This document shows positions 1 to 5,742 of a stretch of DNA of 5,742 nt, piece after piece (positions within the stretch are counted from its first letter, which is position 1; the number at the start of each line of letters is the position of its first letter). The notes beneath the pieces were generated by a model, which worked only from the letters and a program-made list of their open reading frames with translations, searched no databases and was not told where the DNA came from. The DNA is from an uncultured Porphyromonadaceae bacterium (GTDB lineage Bacteria > Bacteroidota > Bacteroidia > Bacteroidales > Muribaculaceae): the NCBI GenBank assembly GCA_902494595.1, contig CABUTY010000104.1:1-5742 (forward strand). Reading direction: 5' to 3'. The position numbers were made by a program, and so were the translations under genes.

Positions 1-438
1 CCCGTTGGAGGCGTGATACTTGCCGACACGCCCATTGAATACAACGTGAACCGCCTTACACGCAAAGTGAAGGTACGCAACACCGGCGACCGGCCTATAC
101 AGGTAGGCTCTCACTACCATTTCTTCGAGGCAAACCGTTACCTCGAATTCGACCGTCCGGCATGCTTCGGGTACCATCTCAACATACCTGCCACCACGGC
201 CATCCGTTTCGAGGCCGGTGAGGAGAAGGAAGTGGAAGTCGTGCAGTTTGCCGGCAAGCAGAGAGTCATCGGATTCGACGACCTCGTAAACGGCTATGCA
301 GGCTGGGAAGACACCCCCACTTACTATCCCAAACGCATCACGGCGCTGCGCAGAATGCAGGAATATGGCTACAAGTCGGTGACTGAAGATCAAGCCGACA
401 GCGAATACACCGAAAATGAAGTGAAATCCGAGAAATAA
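1..438 (+). CDS. ureB: Urease beta subunit, 5'-truncated by the window edge
   Basis: Beta subunit of cytoplasmic urease (urea + water to ammonia and carbamate). It packs against the alpha subunit UreC. The frame is open from base 1 and encodes 145 residues before TAA. The family core is plain: [17 protein letters not shown] at window residues 29-45, then a FDR, a [14 protein letters not shown] stretch at 61-74, and a GF near 91-92. A GTG at position 13 could serve as a start, but the in-frame PVGG before it aligns with the PGE that opens normal UreB proteins, so the real start lies left of the window. Probably only a few residues are missing, unless the gene is fused to ureA as in Helicobacter; this cannot be decided here. 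After the core there is a C-terminal extension of about 45 residues with a basic helix-like part ([14 protein letters not shown]) and an acidic tail. Such an extension occurs in H. pylori UreA but not in the short Klebsiella UreB. The stop is 7 bases before ureC, so the two are surely co-transcribed. Confidence 0.97.
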   Translation, partial: PVGGVILADTPIEYNVNRLTRKVKVRNTGDRPIQVGSHYHFFEANRYLEFDRPACFGYHLNIPATTAIRFEAGEEKEVEVVQFAGKQRVIGFDDLVNGYAGWEDTPTYYPKRITALRRMQEYGYKSVTEDQADSEYTENEVKSEK

Positions 439-445
439 TATCGCC

Positions 446-2164
446 ATGGCTACAATATCAAGACAAGAAAACAACATGCTTTTCGGTCCCACCGTGGGCG
501 ATAAGATTCGCCTGGGCAACACCGACCTGTATGTAGAGATAGAGAAAGACCTGCGGGTATACGGCGACGAGGCCGTATACGGAGGCGGCAAGACATTACG
601 CGACGGCATGGGGTTGGCCAACGAATGCACATCGAAAGCGGGAAGCCTCGACCTCGTGATCACCAACGTTACCATCCTCGACCCGCTCTTAGGTGTGGTT
701 AAGGCCGACGTAGGCATCAAGGATGGCAAAATCGCCGGAATCGGCAAGGCAGGCAACCCCAATGTGATGGAAGGCGTTACGCCCACGCTTGTCACCGGTC
801 CATCCACCGACGCGATAAGCGGCGAGCATATGATTCTTACGGCCGCAGGTATCGACGGCCACGTGCACTTCGTATCGCCGCAGCAGGCCTACAACTGCCT
901 CAGCAACGGTATCACTACCTTGATTGGCGGCGGCGTCGGTCCTACCGACGGTTCCAATGGCACCACCATCACCGCCGGCCCGTGGAATCTTGCACGTATT
1001 CTCCAGAGCCTCGACGGTCTCCCCATAAATGTGGGACTTCTCGGCAAGGGCAACTGCGCCTGCCGCGAGAATCTCGAGGACCAGGTACGCGCCGGCGCCT
1101 GCGGCTTCAAGCTGCATGAGGACTGGGGTACAACCCCCGCCGCCATAAGGACATGTATGGAGGTTGCCGACGACTTCGATGTTCAGGTGGCTCTACATGC
1201 CGATACCCTCAACGAGTCAGGCTTCGTGGAGGATACCATCGCCGCAATCGACGGCCGCACAATTCACAGCTACCATACCGAAGGAGCCGGCGGCGGTCAT
1301 GCTCCCGACCTACTGAAAGTGGCTTCTCTGAACAACGTGCTCCCCTCCTCCACCAATCCCACTCTCCCGTTCGGCATCAACTCCCAGGCTGAGCTCTTCG
1401 ACATGATTATGGTTTGCCATAACCTCAACCCCAACATCCCGTCGGATGTGGCCTTTGCAGAAAGCCGCGTGCGTCCCGAGACACAGAGCGCCGAAAACAT
1501 CTTCCACGATCTGGGAATCATCTCGATGGTTTCTTCCGACTCTCAGGCCATGGGACGTGTGGGCGAATCATTCATGCGTACCTTCCAGATGGCAAGCTAC
1601 ATGAAGTCGGTACGTGGCAAACTCAAGGAGGACTCCGACGGCAACGACAACTTCCGCGTGCTCCGTTACCTTGCGCAGATTACCATCAACCCGGCCATCA
1701 CTTATGGCATCAGCGACATACTCGGCTCGATAGCTCCGGGCAAGATGGCCGACCTGGTGCTTTGGGAACCTGCTTTCTTCGGCACTAAACCACAGCTCGT
1801 CATAAAGGGAGGCCTTATCAACTGGGCCAACATGGGCGACCCGAATGCCTCGCTCACCACTCCCCAGCCGAAAATCATGCGACCGATGTACGGATGCTTC
1901 GGGGCATCGCTGCCCAATACCCGCACCACCTTCGTGTCGCAGGCGTCTCTCGACCTCGGTATCAAGGAACAGCTCAACCTCAAGAGCAACGTCTATGGCG
2001 TGAACCATGTGCGTCAGATCACCAAGAAAGACATGGTGCGTAACACCGCCACACCACGTATCGAGGTGGACCCAGAGACGTTCTATGTCACCGTCGACGG
2101 AGAACTCGCTTACGTGGCTCCGGCAGAAAAACTCCCTCTTGCCCAGCTCTACTGGTTCAGCTAA
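446..2164 (+). CDS. ureC: Urease alpha subunit (catalytic)
   Basis: Catalytic subunit of urease, 572 residues, full length for the family (about 567-573) and a member of the amidohydrolase superfamily. All active-site residues are visible with a constant offset of +5 from Klebsiella numbering. Nickel ligands are H139 and H141 (GIDGHVH), carbamylated K222 (GFKLHEDWG), H251 (ALHAD), H277 (HTEGAGGGH) and D365 (SSDSQAMGR). Substrate-binding H224 is present, and the mobile flap carries C324 and catalytic H325. The start ATG gives the usual N-terminus (SRQ..N.LFGPTVGDKIRLG). It begins 7 bases after ureB, and the bases before it are A-rich with no Shine-Dalgarno motif, as is normal in Bacteroidetes. 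Minor oddities are N326, where many ureases have a second His after the catalytic one, C204 and C206 in a NCAC segment, and a C-terminus ending YWFS rather than the common YFLF. No sign of inactivation. Activity depends on the UreE/F/G/D proteins encoded downstream. Confidence 0.99.
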   Translation: MATISRQENNMLFGPTVGDKIRLGNTDLYVEIEKDLRVYGDEAVYGGGKTLRDGMGLANECTSKAGSLDLVITNVTILDPLLGVVKADVGIKDGKIAGIGKAGNPNVMEGVTPTLVTGPSTDAISGEHMILTAAGIDGHVHFVSPQQAYNCLSNGITTLIGGGVGPTDGSNGTTITAGPWNLARILQSLDGLPINVGLLGKGNCACRENLEDQVRAGACGFKLHEDWGTTPAAIRTCMEVADDFDVQVALHADTLNESGFVEDTIAAIDGRTIHSYHTEGAGGGHAPDLLKVASLNNVLPSSTNPTLPFGINSQAELFDMIMVCHNLNPNIPSDVAFAESRVRPETQSAENIFHDLGIISMVSSDSQAMGRVGESFMRTFQMASYMKSVRGKLKEDSDGNDNFRVLRYLAQITINPAITYGISDILGSIAPGKMADLVLWEPAFFGTKPQLVIKGGLINWANMGDPNASLTTPQPKIMRPMYGCFGASLPNTRTTFVSQASLDLGIKEQLNLKSNVYGVNHVRQITKKDMVRNTATPRIEVDPETFYVTVDGELAYVAPAEKLPLAQLYWFS

Positions 2165-2188
2165 GTTATTACTAATGTATAGACCCCG

Positions 2189-2221
2189 AAGGAGGCGCGG
2201 CCTTTCGCGCCGCGCCTCCTT
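2189..2221 (+). terminator. GC-rich hairpin between ureC and ureE (attenuator or mRNA-end candidate)
   Basis: A perfect inverted repeat pairs 2189-2201 with 2209-2221 (13 bp, AAGGAGGCGCGGC against GCCGCGCCTCCTT) around a 7-base loop. It is followed by TATAATTTT, a weak and interrupted T-run. The hairpin sits 24 bases after the ureC stop, where the operon passes from structural to accessory genes. The stem is seen directly. A partial terminator or a 3'-end stabiliser for the ureBC message is inferred; either would give more enzyme subunits than accessory proteins. The imperfect T-tract argues against complete termination. Confidence 0.5.
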
Positions 2222-2236
2222 ATAATTTTGAATACT

Positions 2237-2812
2237 ATGGAAATCATTACAGATATCATTGGGAATGTGAATACGCCCGAATGGCATGAGCGGCTTCATG
2301 AGTGCGAGGTGGAGAACGTCTATCTCGACCAGTGGACTGCCCAGAAGAGCCGCTTCCTTGCCAAAGGCGACCTCGGCAACGAATACCCCGTGGCATTGAA
2401 GCGCAACAGCCGCATTGCCGACGGCGACATCATTGCCTATTCACCCGATGGACATAAAGCCACGGTGTTGCGTCTGAAGCTCAACCCGGTGCTGGTGATT
2501 GACCTCGCCGGAATAGAGAATCTTGACAAAGAGACTATCATACGCACTTGTGTGGAGCTTGGCCATGCCATAGGCAATCAGCACTGGCCCGCCGTCACAA
2601 AAGGCACCAAGGTATATGTGCCTCTTACCGTCGACAAGAAGGTGATGCTCGCCGTGATGGATACCCATAACATAAAAGGGATAACCTACCGGTTCGAGGA
2701 GGGTCAGGAAGTGATACCCTACCTTGCTCCCGACGAGAAAAGAAACCTGTTCGGAGGAGCAGGCCACGAGAGCCACTCGCACGAACATCATCATCACGAC
2801 CATACTCTATGA
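2237..2812 (+). CDS. ureE: Urease accessory protein UreE, nickel metallochaperone
   Basis: Cytoplasmic nickel chaperone that hands Ni(II) to UreG during urease activation. The ATG at 2237 gives 191 residues. A TTG three codons upstream (2228) is also in frame but lies in the A/T-rich stretch after the hairpin and is less likely. The N-terminal half is the peptide-binding-like UreE domain. The C-terminal metal-binding domain carries the family motif ELGHAIGNQHWPAV (about 107-120), with H116 in the position of the conserved nickel-binding His. The last 15 residues contain eight histidines (H177, H180, H182, H184-H187, H189). This is a nickel-storing tail like that of Klebsiella UreE and unlike the short-tailed H. 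pylori protein. The stop is one base from the ureF start, indicating tight coupling. The GC-rich hairpin and a promoter-like box lie just upstream, so expression may differ from ureBC. Confidence 0.96.
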   Translation: MEIITDIIGNVNTPEWHERLHECEVENVYLDQWTAQKSRFLAKGDLGNEYPVALKRNSRIADGDIIAYSPDGHKATVLRLKLNPVLVIDLAGIENLDKETIIRTCVELGHAIGNQHWPAVTKGTKVYVPLTVDKKVMLAVMDTHNIKGITYRFEEGQEVIPYLAPDEKRNLFGGAGHESHSHEHHHHDHTL

Positions 2813-2813
2813 C

Positions 2814-3524
2814 ATGAACGGCAACGAAGAGAAACTGGAGAGACTGACACTGCTGTCGCATCTTATGCAGTTCAGCGACGCAATGTTTCCGGTGGGGACG
2901 TTTTCGTTTTCCAACGGTCTGGAGACAGCCGGATACGAAGGTCTTGTGCATGATGCCGAGACGCTGGAGCAATATAGCAGGTCGGCGGCGTTGCAGGCGG
3001 CCTACAGCGACGGGGTGGCAGCGCTCCATGCCTTCAGGGCGGCTCGAAAAGGCGACTATGATGCAGTGGTGGAGGCCGACAGGTATCTGATGCTCTTCAA
3101 GATGAACGACGAGGCACGCCTAATGCTCGAACGCATGGGCAAGAAACTCGCCGAGCTTGCCGACCGCCTTTTCCCCACAGACATAGTGAAACGCTGGCTC
3201 GCCGACATAAAGACCGGCGACTGTCCCGGCACATATCCGGTGGCACAGGGTCTCGTATTTGAGGCCGCGGGGCTTGATGAGAGAGACCTCTTCGCCTCTC
3301 ATCAGTATGGCATTGTCAACATGATCGTGGGGGCCGCTCTAAGGCTTGTAAGGGTGTCGCATTACGATACGCAGGAGATTCTTTACCGACTGGCGGCCGA
3401 TATTCCCGCTCTTTACGAAAAGGCTTCGCGGATGAATCTTGACGATATGAACTGCTTCGTGCCGCAAATCGACGTCCTCGCCTCACTTCACGAAAAAGGG
3501 AAGATGAGAATGTTCATGAGCTGA
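2814..3524 (+). CDS. ureF: Urease accessory protein UreF
   Basis: UreF bridges UreD and UreG in the urease activation complex and gates GTP-dependent nickel delivery. The chosen ATG gives 236 residues, mostly alpha-helical in character, close to the family's usual size. It lies one base after the ureE stop. The open frame extends further upstream inside ureE, but such a start would overlap ureE by about 90 bases and add sequence foreign to the family. Diagnostic segments are the N-terminal QFSDAMFPVGTFSFSNGLE (about 19-37), the YPVAQG segment (141-146) and the C-terminal end with a conserved HE (226-227) and final RMFMS. The last resembles the RLF.S ending of other UreF proteins. No frameshift or missing segment is seen. 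A 54-base gap without an evident promoter or terminator separates it from ureG. Confidence 0.95.
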   Translation: MNGNEEKLERLTLLSHLMQFSDAMFPVGTFSFSNGLETAGYEGLVHDAETLEQYSRSAALQAAYSDGVAALHAFRAARKGDYDAVVEADRYLMLFKMNDEARLMLERMGKKLAELADRLFPTDIVKRWLADIKTGDCPGTYPVAQGLVFEAAGLDERDLFASHQYGIVNMIVGAALRLVRVSHYDTQEILYRLAADIPALYEKASRMNLDDMNCFVPQIDVLASLHEKGKMRMFMS

Positions 3525-3578
3525 CACAGCAAACGGTAAATTACTGAAAGACAACGAATTACATTAAGATTACGAAAC

Positions 3579-4208
3579 ATGAGTACATGCAGAATAGGAG
3601 TCGGAGGCCCGGTAGGGTCCGGCAAGACTTCACTTATAGAGGCGCTGACGCCCCGCCTGTTGGAAAAGGGCTACAAGGTACTGATCATAACCAACGACAT
3701 AGTAACCACGGAGGATGCCAAACATGTGCGCAAGACGCTTAAGGGATATCTTGCCGAAGACCGCATCATAGGCGTGGAGACAGGAGCCTGCCCGCATACT
3801 GCTGTACGCGAGGATCCGTCGATGAACATAGCCGCCGTCGAGGAGATGGAAGCCAAATTCCCCGATGCCGACATAGTGTTCATAGAGAGTGGTGGCGACA
3901 ACCTCACGCTTACATTCAGTCCGGCCCTCGTGGACTTCTTCATCTATGTCATCGACGTTGCCGCCGGCGACAAGATACCTCGCAAGGATGGTCCCGGAAT
4001 CAGCCAGAGCGATATCCTCGTAATCAACAAGACCGACCTCGCTCCCTATGTGGGTGCAAGCCTCGATGTCATGAAGCACGACTCCGAGCTTATGAGACCT
4101 GGAAAACCGTTCGTGTTCACCAACTCTATGACCGGTGAACATATCGACAAACTTCTGGAGCTTCTTGACAAGATGGCTCTCTTCGACAAAGCCCCGCAGC
4201 ATCAGTAA
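3579..4208 (+). CDS. ureG: Urease accessory GTPase UreG
   Basis: SIMIBI-class GTPase that powers nickel insertion into urease. It dimerises around Ni(II), takes the metal from UreE and works with UreF and UreD. It has 209 residues, normal for the family. The P-loop GPVGSGKTS is at about 10-18. D40 lies in TNDI, and the nickel-binding CPH motif is C71-P72-H73 within [20 protein letters not shown] is at 103-109 and the guanine-specificity NKTD at 150-153. All functional motifs are intact. The start ATG is preceded by A/T-rich sequence with no Shine-Dalgarno motif. The His-rich N-terminal extension found in some UreG proteins is absent, which fits with UreE carrying the His-rich tail in this operon. 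The stop is 31 bases before the ureD start. Confidence 0.98.
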   Translation: MSTCRIGVGGPVGSGKTSLIEALTPRLLEKGYKVLIITNDIVTTEDAKHVRKTLKGYLAEDRIIGVETGACPHTAVREDPSMNIAAVEEMEAKFPDADIVFIESGGDNLTLTFSPALVDFFIYVIDVAAGDKIPRKDGPGISQSDILVINKTDLAPYVGASLDVMKHDSELMRPGKPFVFTNSMTGEHIDKLLELLDKMALFDKAPQHQ

Positions 4209-4239
4209 TCATTACGTACACGCTAAAAATACAAATGCC

Positions 4240-5187
4240 ATGGCATCCACACGATATATCACCAGAGTACCGGATGTAGACTTCTCCCATGCGCCGGAGA
4301 TGGCTCCTTACCTTGACGAGCCGCTCGCCATGTATGTGGGAGCTCCCGGCAAGAAAGGCTTTCTAAGTCTCGGGTTCGAGCTCGACAAGGATGGCAAGTC
4401 TATTCTTCGCCACCTTGACCGTCGCGTGCCCATTGTGGTACAGCAGGAACTCTATTTCGACGAGAAGCTCCCCGGAATGCCTTGTGTCTACATCCTGTCG
4501 TCGGGCGGACAGTATATAGAAGGCGACAGATACCAGCAGGACATATCAGTGGGCAAGGATGCCATGGCGTTTGTATCTTCAGGCGCCGGCACCAAGATTG
4601 CTCCCATGAGGCACAATTATGCCGGCATGATACAGAATATTGTGCTGGAGGAAAACGCATATCTGGAATTTCTTCCCGAACCGACATTCCCCTGTGCGCA
4701 TACACGCTACATATGCGACACGCGTATGATAATACACCCGACAGCCACCGTGGCATACGCCGAGATATATATGGGAGGCAGGAAATACCATAACAACGAA
4801 CTTTTCCAGTTCGACATCCTGTCGGTATGCACACATGGTGAACGTCCGACAGGCGAACAGCTGTTCCGGGAGAAGTTCATCATCTCGCCCGACCTGTGCC
4901 GTCTTCGCGACATCGGCATCATGGGCAATTACGATGTTTTCGCCAATGTCGTGGTATGCACGCCTGAAGATACTGCCCGTAAGATTTATGACGCCATAGA
5001 GCCCTACATTGACCGCGAACGTCACTTAGCCGCCGGCATAACACACCTCCCCAACGGTGCCGGACTTCTTTTCAAGGTGCTCGGCGTGGAGGCGGGACCA
5101 GTCAAGAAATCTGTGCGCGAATTCTGCTCTAAAGTCCGTCAGGCCGTTAAGGGGGTGCCTATTCCTGAGGAATTCCCCTGGCGTTAA
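4240..5187 (+). CDS. ureD: Urease accessory protein UreD (UreH)
   Basis: Scaffold protein that binds apo-urease directly, recruits UreF-UreG and provides the route for nickel to the active site. It is called UreH in Helicobacter. The ATG at 4240 gives 315 residues, slightly longer than typical. The open frame runs back into ureG to 4135, but using that start would overlap ureG by 74 bases and add unrelated sequence. Family signatures are GGQYIEGDRYQQDI (89-102), which matches the usual GG...GD....D block, SSGAGTKI (113-120) in place of the common T.QA..K segment, LEFLPEPTFPC (142-152) in place of EYLP.P.IPF, and an R.FREKF-like region near 207-213. The divergence from proteobacterial UreD is typical, as this is the least conserved accessory protein. 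Placing it last in the cluster resembles the ureH position in Helicobacter and differs from Klebsiella, where it is first. The palindromic element begins just past its stop codon. Confidence 0.93.
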   Translation: MASTRYITRVPDVDFSHAPEMAPYLDEPLAMYVGAPGKKGFLSLGFELDKDGKSILRHLDRRVPIVVQQELYFDEKLPGMPCVYILSSGGQYIEGDRYQQDISVGKDAMAFVSSGAGTKIAPMRHNYAGMIQNIVLEENAYLEFLPEPTFPCAHTRYICDTRMIIHPTATVAYAEIYMGGRKYHNNELFQFDILSVCTHGERPTGEQLFREKFIISPDLCRLRDIGIMGNYDVFANVVVCTPEDTARKIYDAIEPYIDRERHLAAGITHLPNGAGLLFKVLGVEAGPVKKSVREFCSKVRQAVKGVPIPEEFPWR

Positions 5188-5188
5188 G

Positions 5189-5206
5189 AAACTGTTTAAA
5201 TTTATG
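5189..5206 (+). repeat. Left terminal inverted repeat of the 5189-5367 element
   Basis: Eighteen bases, AAACTGTTTAAATTTATG, starting two bases after the ureD stop codon. It is exactly complementary to 5350-5367. Neither flanking pair (5188 with 5368, 5207 with 5349) matches, so the repeat is sharply bounded at 18 bp. Confidence 0.85.
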
Positions 5207-5211
5207 AGCCA

Positions 5212-5321
5212 ATGATTTTGAGATGATTTTTGTGGGATTTCCGCAAGTTGAGGAGGGAGCGATGCGGGCATCGTGACCGACGAAACCTGGCGGAAAGCAC
5301 CAAAAAGATTCTTAAAAGCAT
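5212..5321 (+). ncRNA. Putative structured RNA (or ssDNA) hairpin with tandem G-A pairs
   Basis: The + strand folds into one continuous hairpin. The outer arms 5212-5232 and 5301-5321 match at 16 of 21 positions. A perfect 7-bp stem follows, 5238-5244 with 5290-5296 (TTTCCGC/GCGGAAA). The inner arms 5247-5265 and 5268-5286 end in a 6-bp CGATGC/GCATCG closure. Tandem GA/AG mismatches occur at 5225-5226 with 5307-5308, 5250-5251 with 5282-5283, 5253-5254 with 5279-5280, and 5257-5258 with 5275-5276. Single G-A oppositions are 5215/5318, 5235/5299 and 5237/5297, and G-T wobbles are 5220/5313 and 5259/5274. Sheared G-A pairs are stable in RNA and DNA, whereas the opposite strand would carry C-T mismatches, so the + strand is the likely folded form. 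Whether it is transcribed, and any function, is inference. It does not match a riboswitch or ncRNA family that I can name. Confidence 0.4.
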
Positions 5322-5349
5322 GTCTTCATAAGTATAATAAAAATTTACA

Positions 5350-5367
5350 CATAAATTTAAACAGTTT
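5350..5367 (-). repeat. Right terminal inverted repeat of the 5189-5367 element
   Basis: Reverse-complement partner of 5189-5206, 18 of 18 bases. It ends 33 bases before the transporter start codon, so an insertion here would have replaced or supplied the transporter's leader region. Confidence 0.85.
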
Positions 5368-5400
5368 ATAAGATTGATTCATATTTTTATATACCAGATT

Positions 5401-5742
5401 ATGAATGGTAATACAGATAATACGGTAAAGGTAGGGAATGTCACTACCGGCCGACTGTGGGAGAAGTTTCCGGCACCGGTAAGAATATCAATACTGTCGT
5501 TTTTCCGCGGCATAGGCCAGGTGATGTTCCAGTGCAACGCCTGGACGGGGCTGCTGTTTCTGGCAGGCATATTCTGGGGAGCCTATTCCGAGGGTAACGG
5601 CCTTGTAGCCTGGGGTGCGGTAGCTGGAACGGCCGCATCCACGCTGGCGGGTTATATCACGCGCAACCGTGGTTGTGCCGTAATCGATGGAGAGCAGGGA
5701 CTCTGGGGGTTCAACGGCTGTCTGGTGGGTTGCGCCTTCCCG
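5401..5742 (+). CDS. UT-family urea transporter, 3'-truncated by the window edge
   Basis: The frame from the ATG at 5401 stays open to the window end (114 codons) and encodes the N-terminal part of a urea channel of the UT/SLC14 family. Recognisable family features are FRGIGQVMFQ (about 35-44), the following TGLLFLAGIFWGAYSEG, and LWGFNGCLVGCAFP (101-114), which matches the G..GFN..LVG..L segment of UT proteins. A hydrophilic N-terminus of about 25 residues precedes hydrophobic segments near 48-61 and 67-84, as expected for an inner-membrane protein. The common NNP..G core after VMFQ reads CNAWTG here, with Pro replaced by Ala. The product would admit urea to the cytoplasmic urease encoded just upstream. 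It starts 213 bases after ureD, across the palindromic element, so it may be co-transcribed by read-through or have its own promoter. The remainder, including the second half of the channel, is outside the window. Confidence 0.9.
   Translation, partial: MNGNTDNTVKVGNVTTGRLWEKFPAPVRISILSFFRGIGQVMFQCNAWTGLLFLAGIFWGAYSEGNGLVAWGAVAGTAASTLAGYITRNRGCAVIDGEQGLWGFNGCLVGCAFP

Larger units (their letters stand above)
5189..5367. mobile_element. MITE-like palindromic element, 179 bp, no transposase
   Basis: The element is bounded by perfect 18-bp terminal inverted repeats, AAACTGTTTAAATTTATG at 5189-5206 and its exact reverse complement at 5350-5367. The bases TAAG stand at 5185-5188 and again at 5369-5372, one base beyond the right repeat. 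This could be a 3-4 bp target duplication that includes the ureD stop codon, but it is too short to be sure. The interior holds no credible open frame and folds into a long hairpin, listed separately. The size, perfect ends and lack of coding capacity suggest a non-autonomous miniature element moved by an unidentified IS transposase. The alternative is a resident palindromic regulatory region between ureD and the transporter. The family is not recognised. The element fills almost all of the 213-base gap 5188-5400. The remaining bases, 5368-5400, are A/T-rich, with no convincing Bacteroides-type promoter (TTTG then TAnnTTTG). Confidence 0.55.

Noticed and set aside
13..15. GTG as the start codon of ureB
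   Set aside because: The in-frame residues PVGG before it align with the conserved start region of UreB (PGE), so the gene begins left of the window.
2189..2195. AAGGAGG as a ribosome-binding site for ureE
   Set aside because: It is over 40 bases from the ATG, is buried in the hairpin stem, and Bacteroidetes rarely use Shine-Dalgarno pairing.
2228..2236. TTG start adding three residues to UreE
   Set aside because: The ATG at 2237 gives the normal family N-terminus, and the TTG overlaps an A/T-rich promoter-like box.
1568..2299. Long open frame on the - strand opposite ureC
   Set aside because: It is antisense to a highly conserved gene, has no family resemblance and is explained by GC-rich codon bias.
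2809..2817. ATG overlapping the ureE stop (ATGACATGA) as the ureF start
   Set aside because: It stops after two codons. The ATG at 2814 opens the real frame.
3630..4202. Long open frame on the - strand opposite ureG
   Set aside because: It is a shadow of ureG with no recognisable domain and nothing upstream to express it.
4235..4279. Small out-of-frame ORF (14 codons) overlapping the ureD start, a possible leader peptide
   Set aside because: It has no supporting feature, and two ATGs within CATGG-like sequence can arise by chance.
5026..5271. Open frame on the - strand running from the palindrome into ureD
   Set aside because: Most of it is antisense to ureD and it shows no known domain.
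5224..5277. Short + strand open frame (17 codons) inside the palindromic element
   Set aside because: It lies within the hairpin, shows no transposase or peptide signature, and is far too short.

Overview
The window is most of a urease gene cluster, read entirely on the + strand, from a gut-type member of the Bacteroidales. The Muribaculaceae or a close relative is my best guess. The guess rests on protein style (a Bacteroidetes-like UreB C-terminus, a UreE with a His-rich tail, the order ureB-C-E-F-G-D followed by a UT-type urea transporter) and on start codons preceded by A/T-rich sequence rather than Shine-Dalgarno motifs. Taxonomy is inference; the gene identities are secure.

Layout. 1-438 holds the 3' part of ureB (beta subunit), cut by the left edge. 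446-2164 is ureC, the catalytic alpha subunit, with every nickel and catalytic residue in place. 2165-2236 is an intergenic stretch with a strong GC-rich hairpin followed by an A/T-rich stretch. 2237-2812, 2814-3524, 3579-4208 and 4240-5187 are the accessory genes ureE, ureF, ureG and ureD. 5188-5400 is a 213-base, A/T-rich non-coding gap filled almost completely by a palindromic, MITE-like element with perfect 18-bp terminal inverted repeats. 5401-5742 is the 5' part of a UT-family urea transporter, cut by the right edge.

How it works together. UreB and UreC, with UreA presumably just upstream of the window, form apo-urease. UreD, UreF and UreG form the activation complex, and UreE delivers nickel to UreG. 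Together they carbamylate the active-site lysine and insert two nickel ions using GTP. The transporter would bring urea to the cytoplasmic enzyme. The gene products are conventional.

The part worth a second look is the 5189-5367 element between ureD and the transporter. It abuts the ureD stop codon and its inner 110 bases fold into one long hairpin. Most mismatches in that hairpin are G-A pairs, including four tandem GA/AG steps, when the + strand is folded. That suggests a strand-specific folded RNA or single-stranded DNA rather than an inert spacer. No tRNA, rRNA, CRISPR array or transposase gene is visible.
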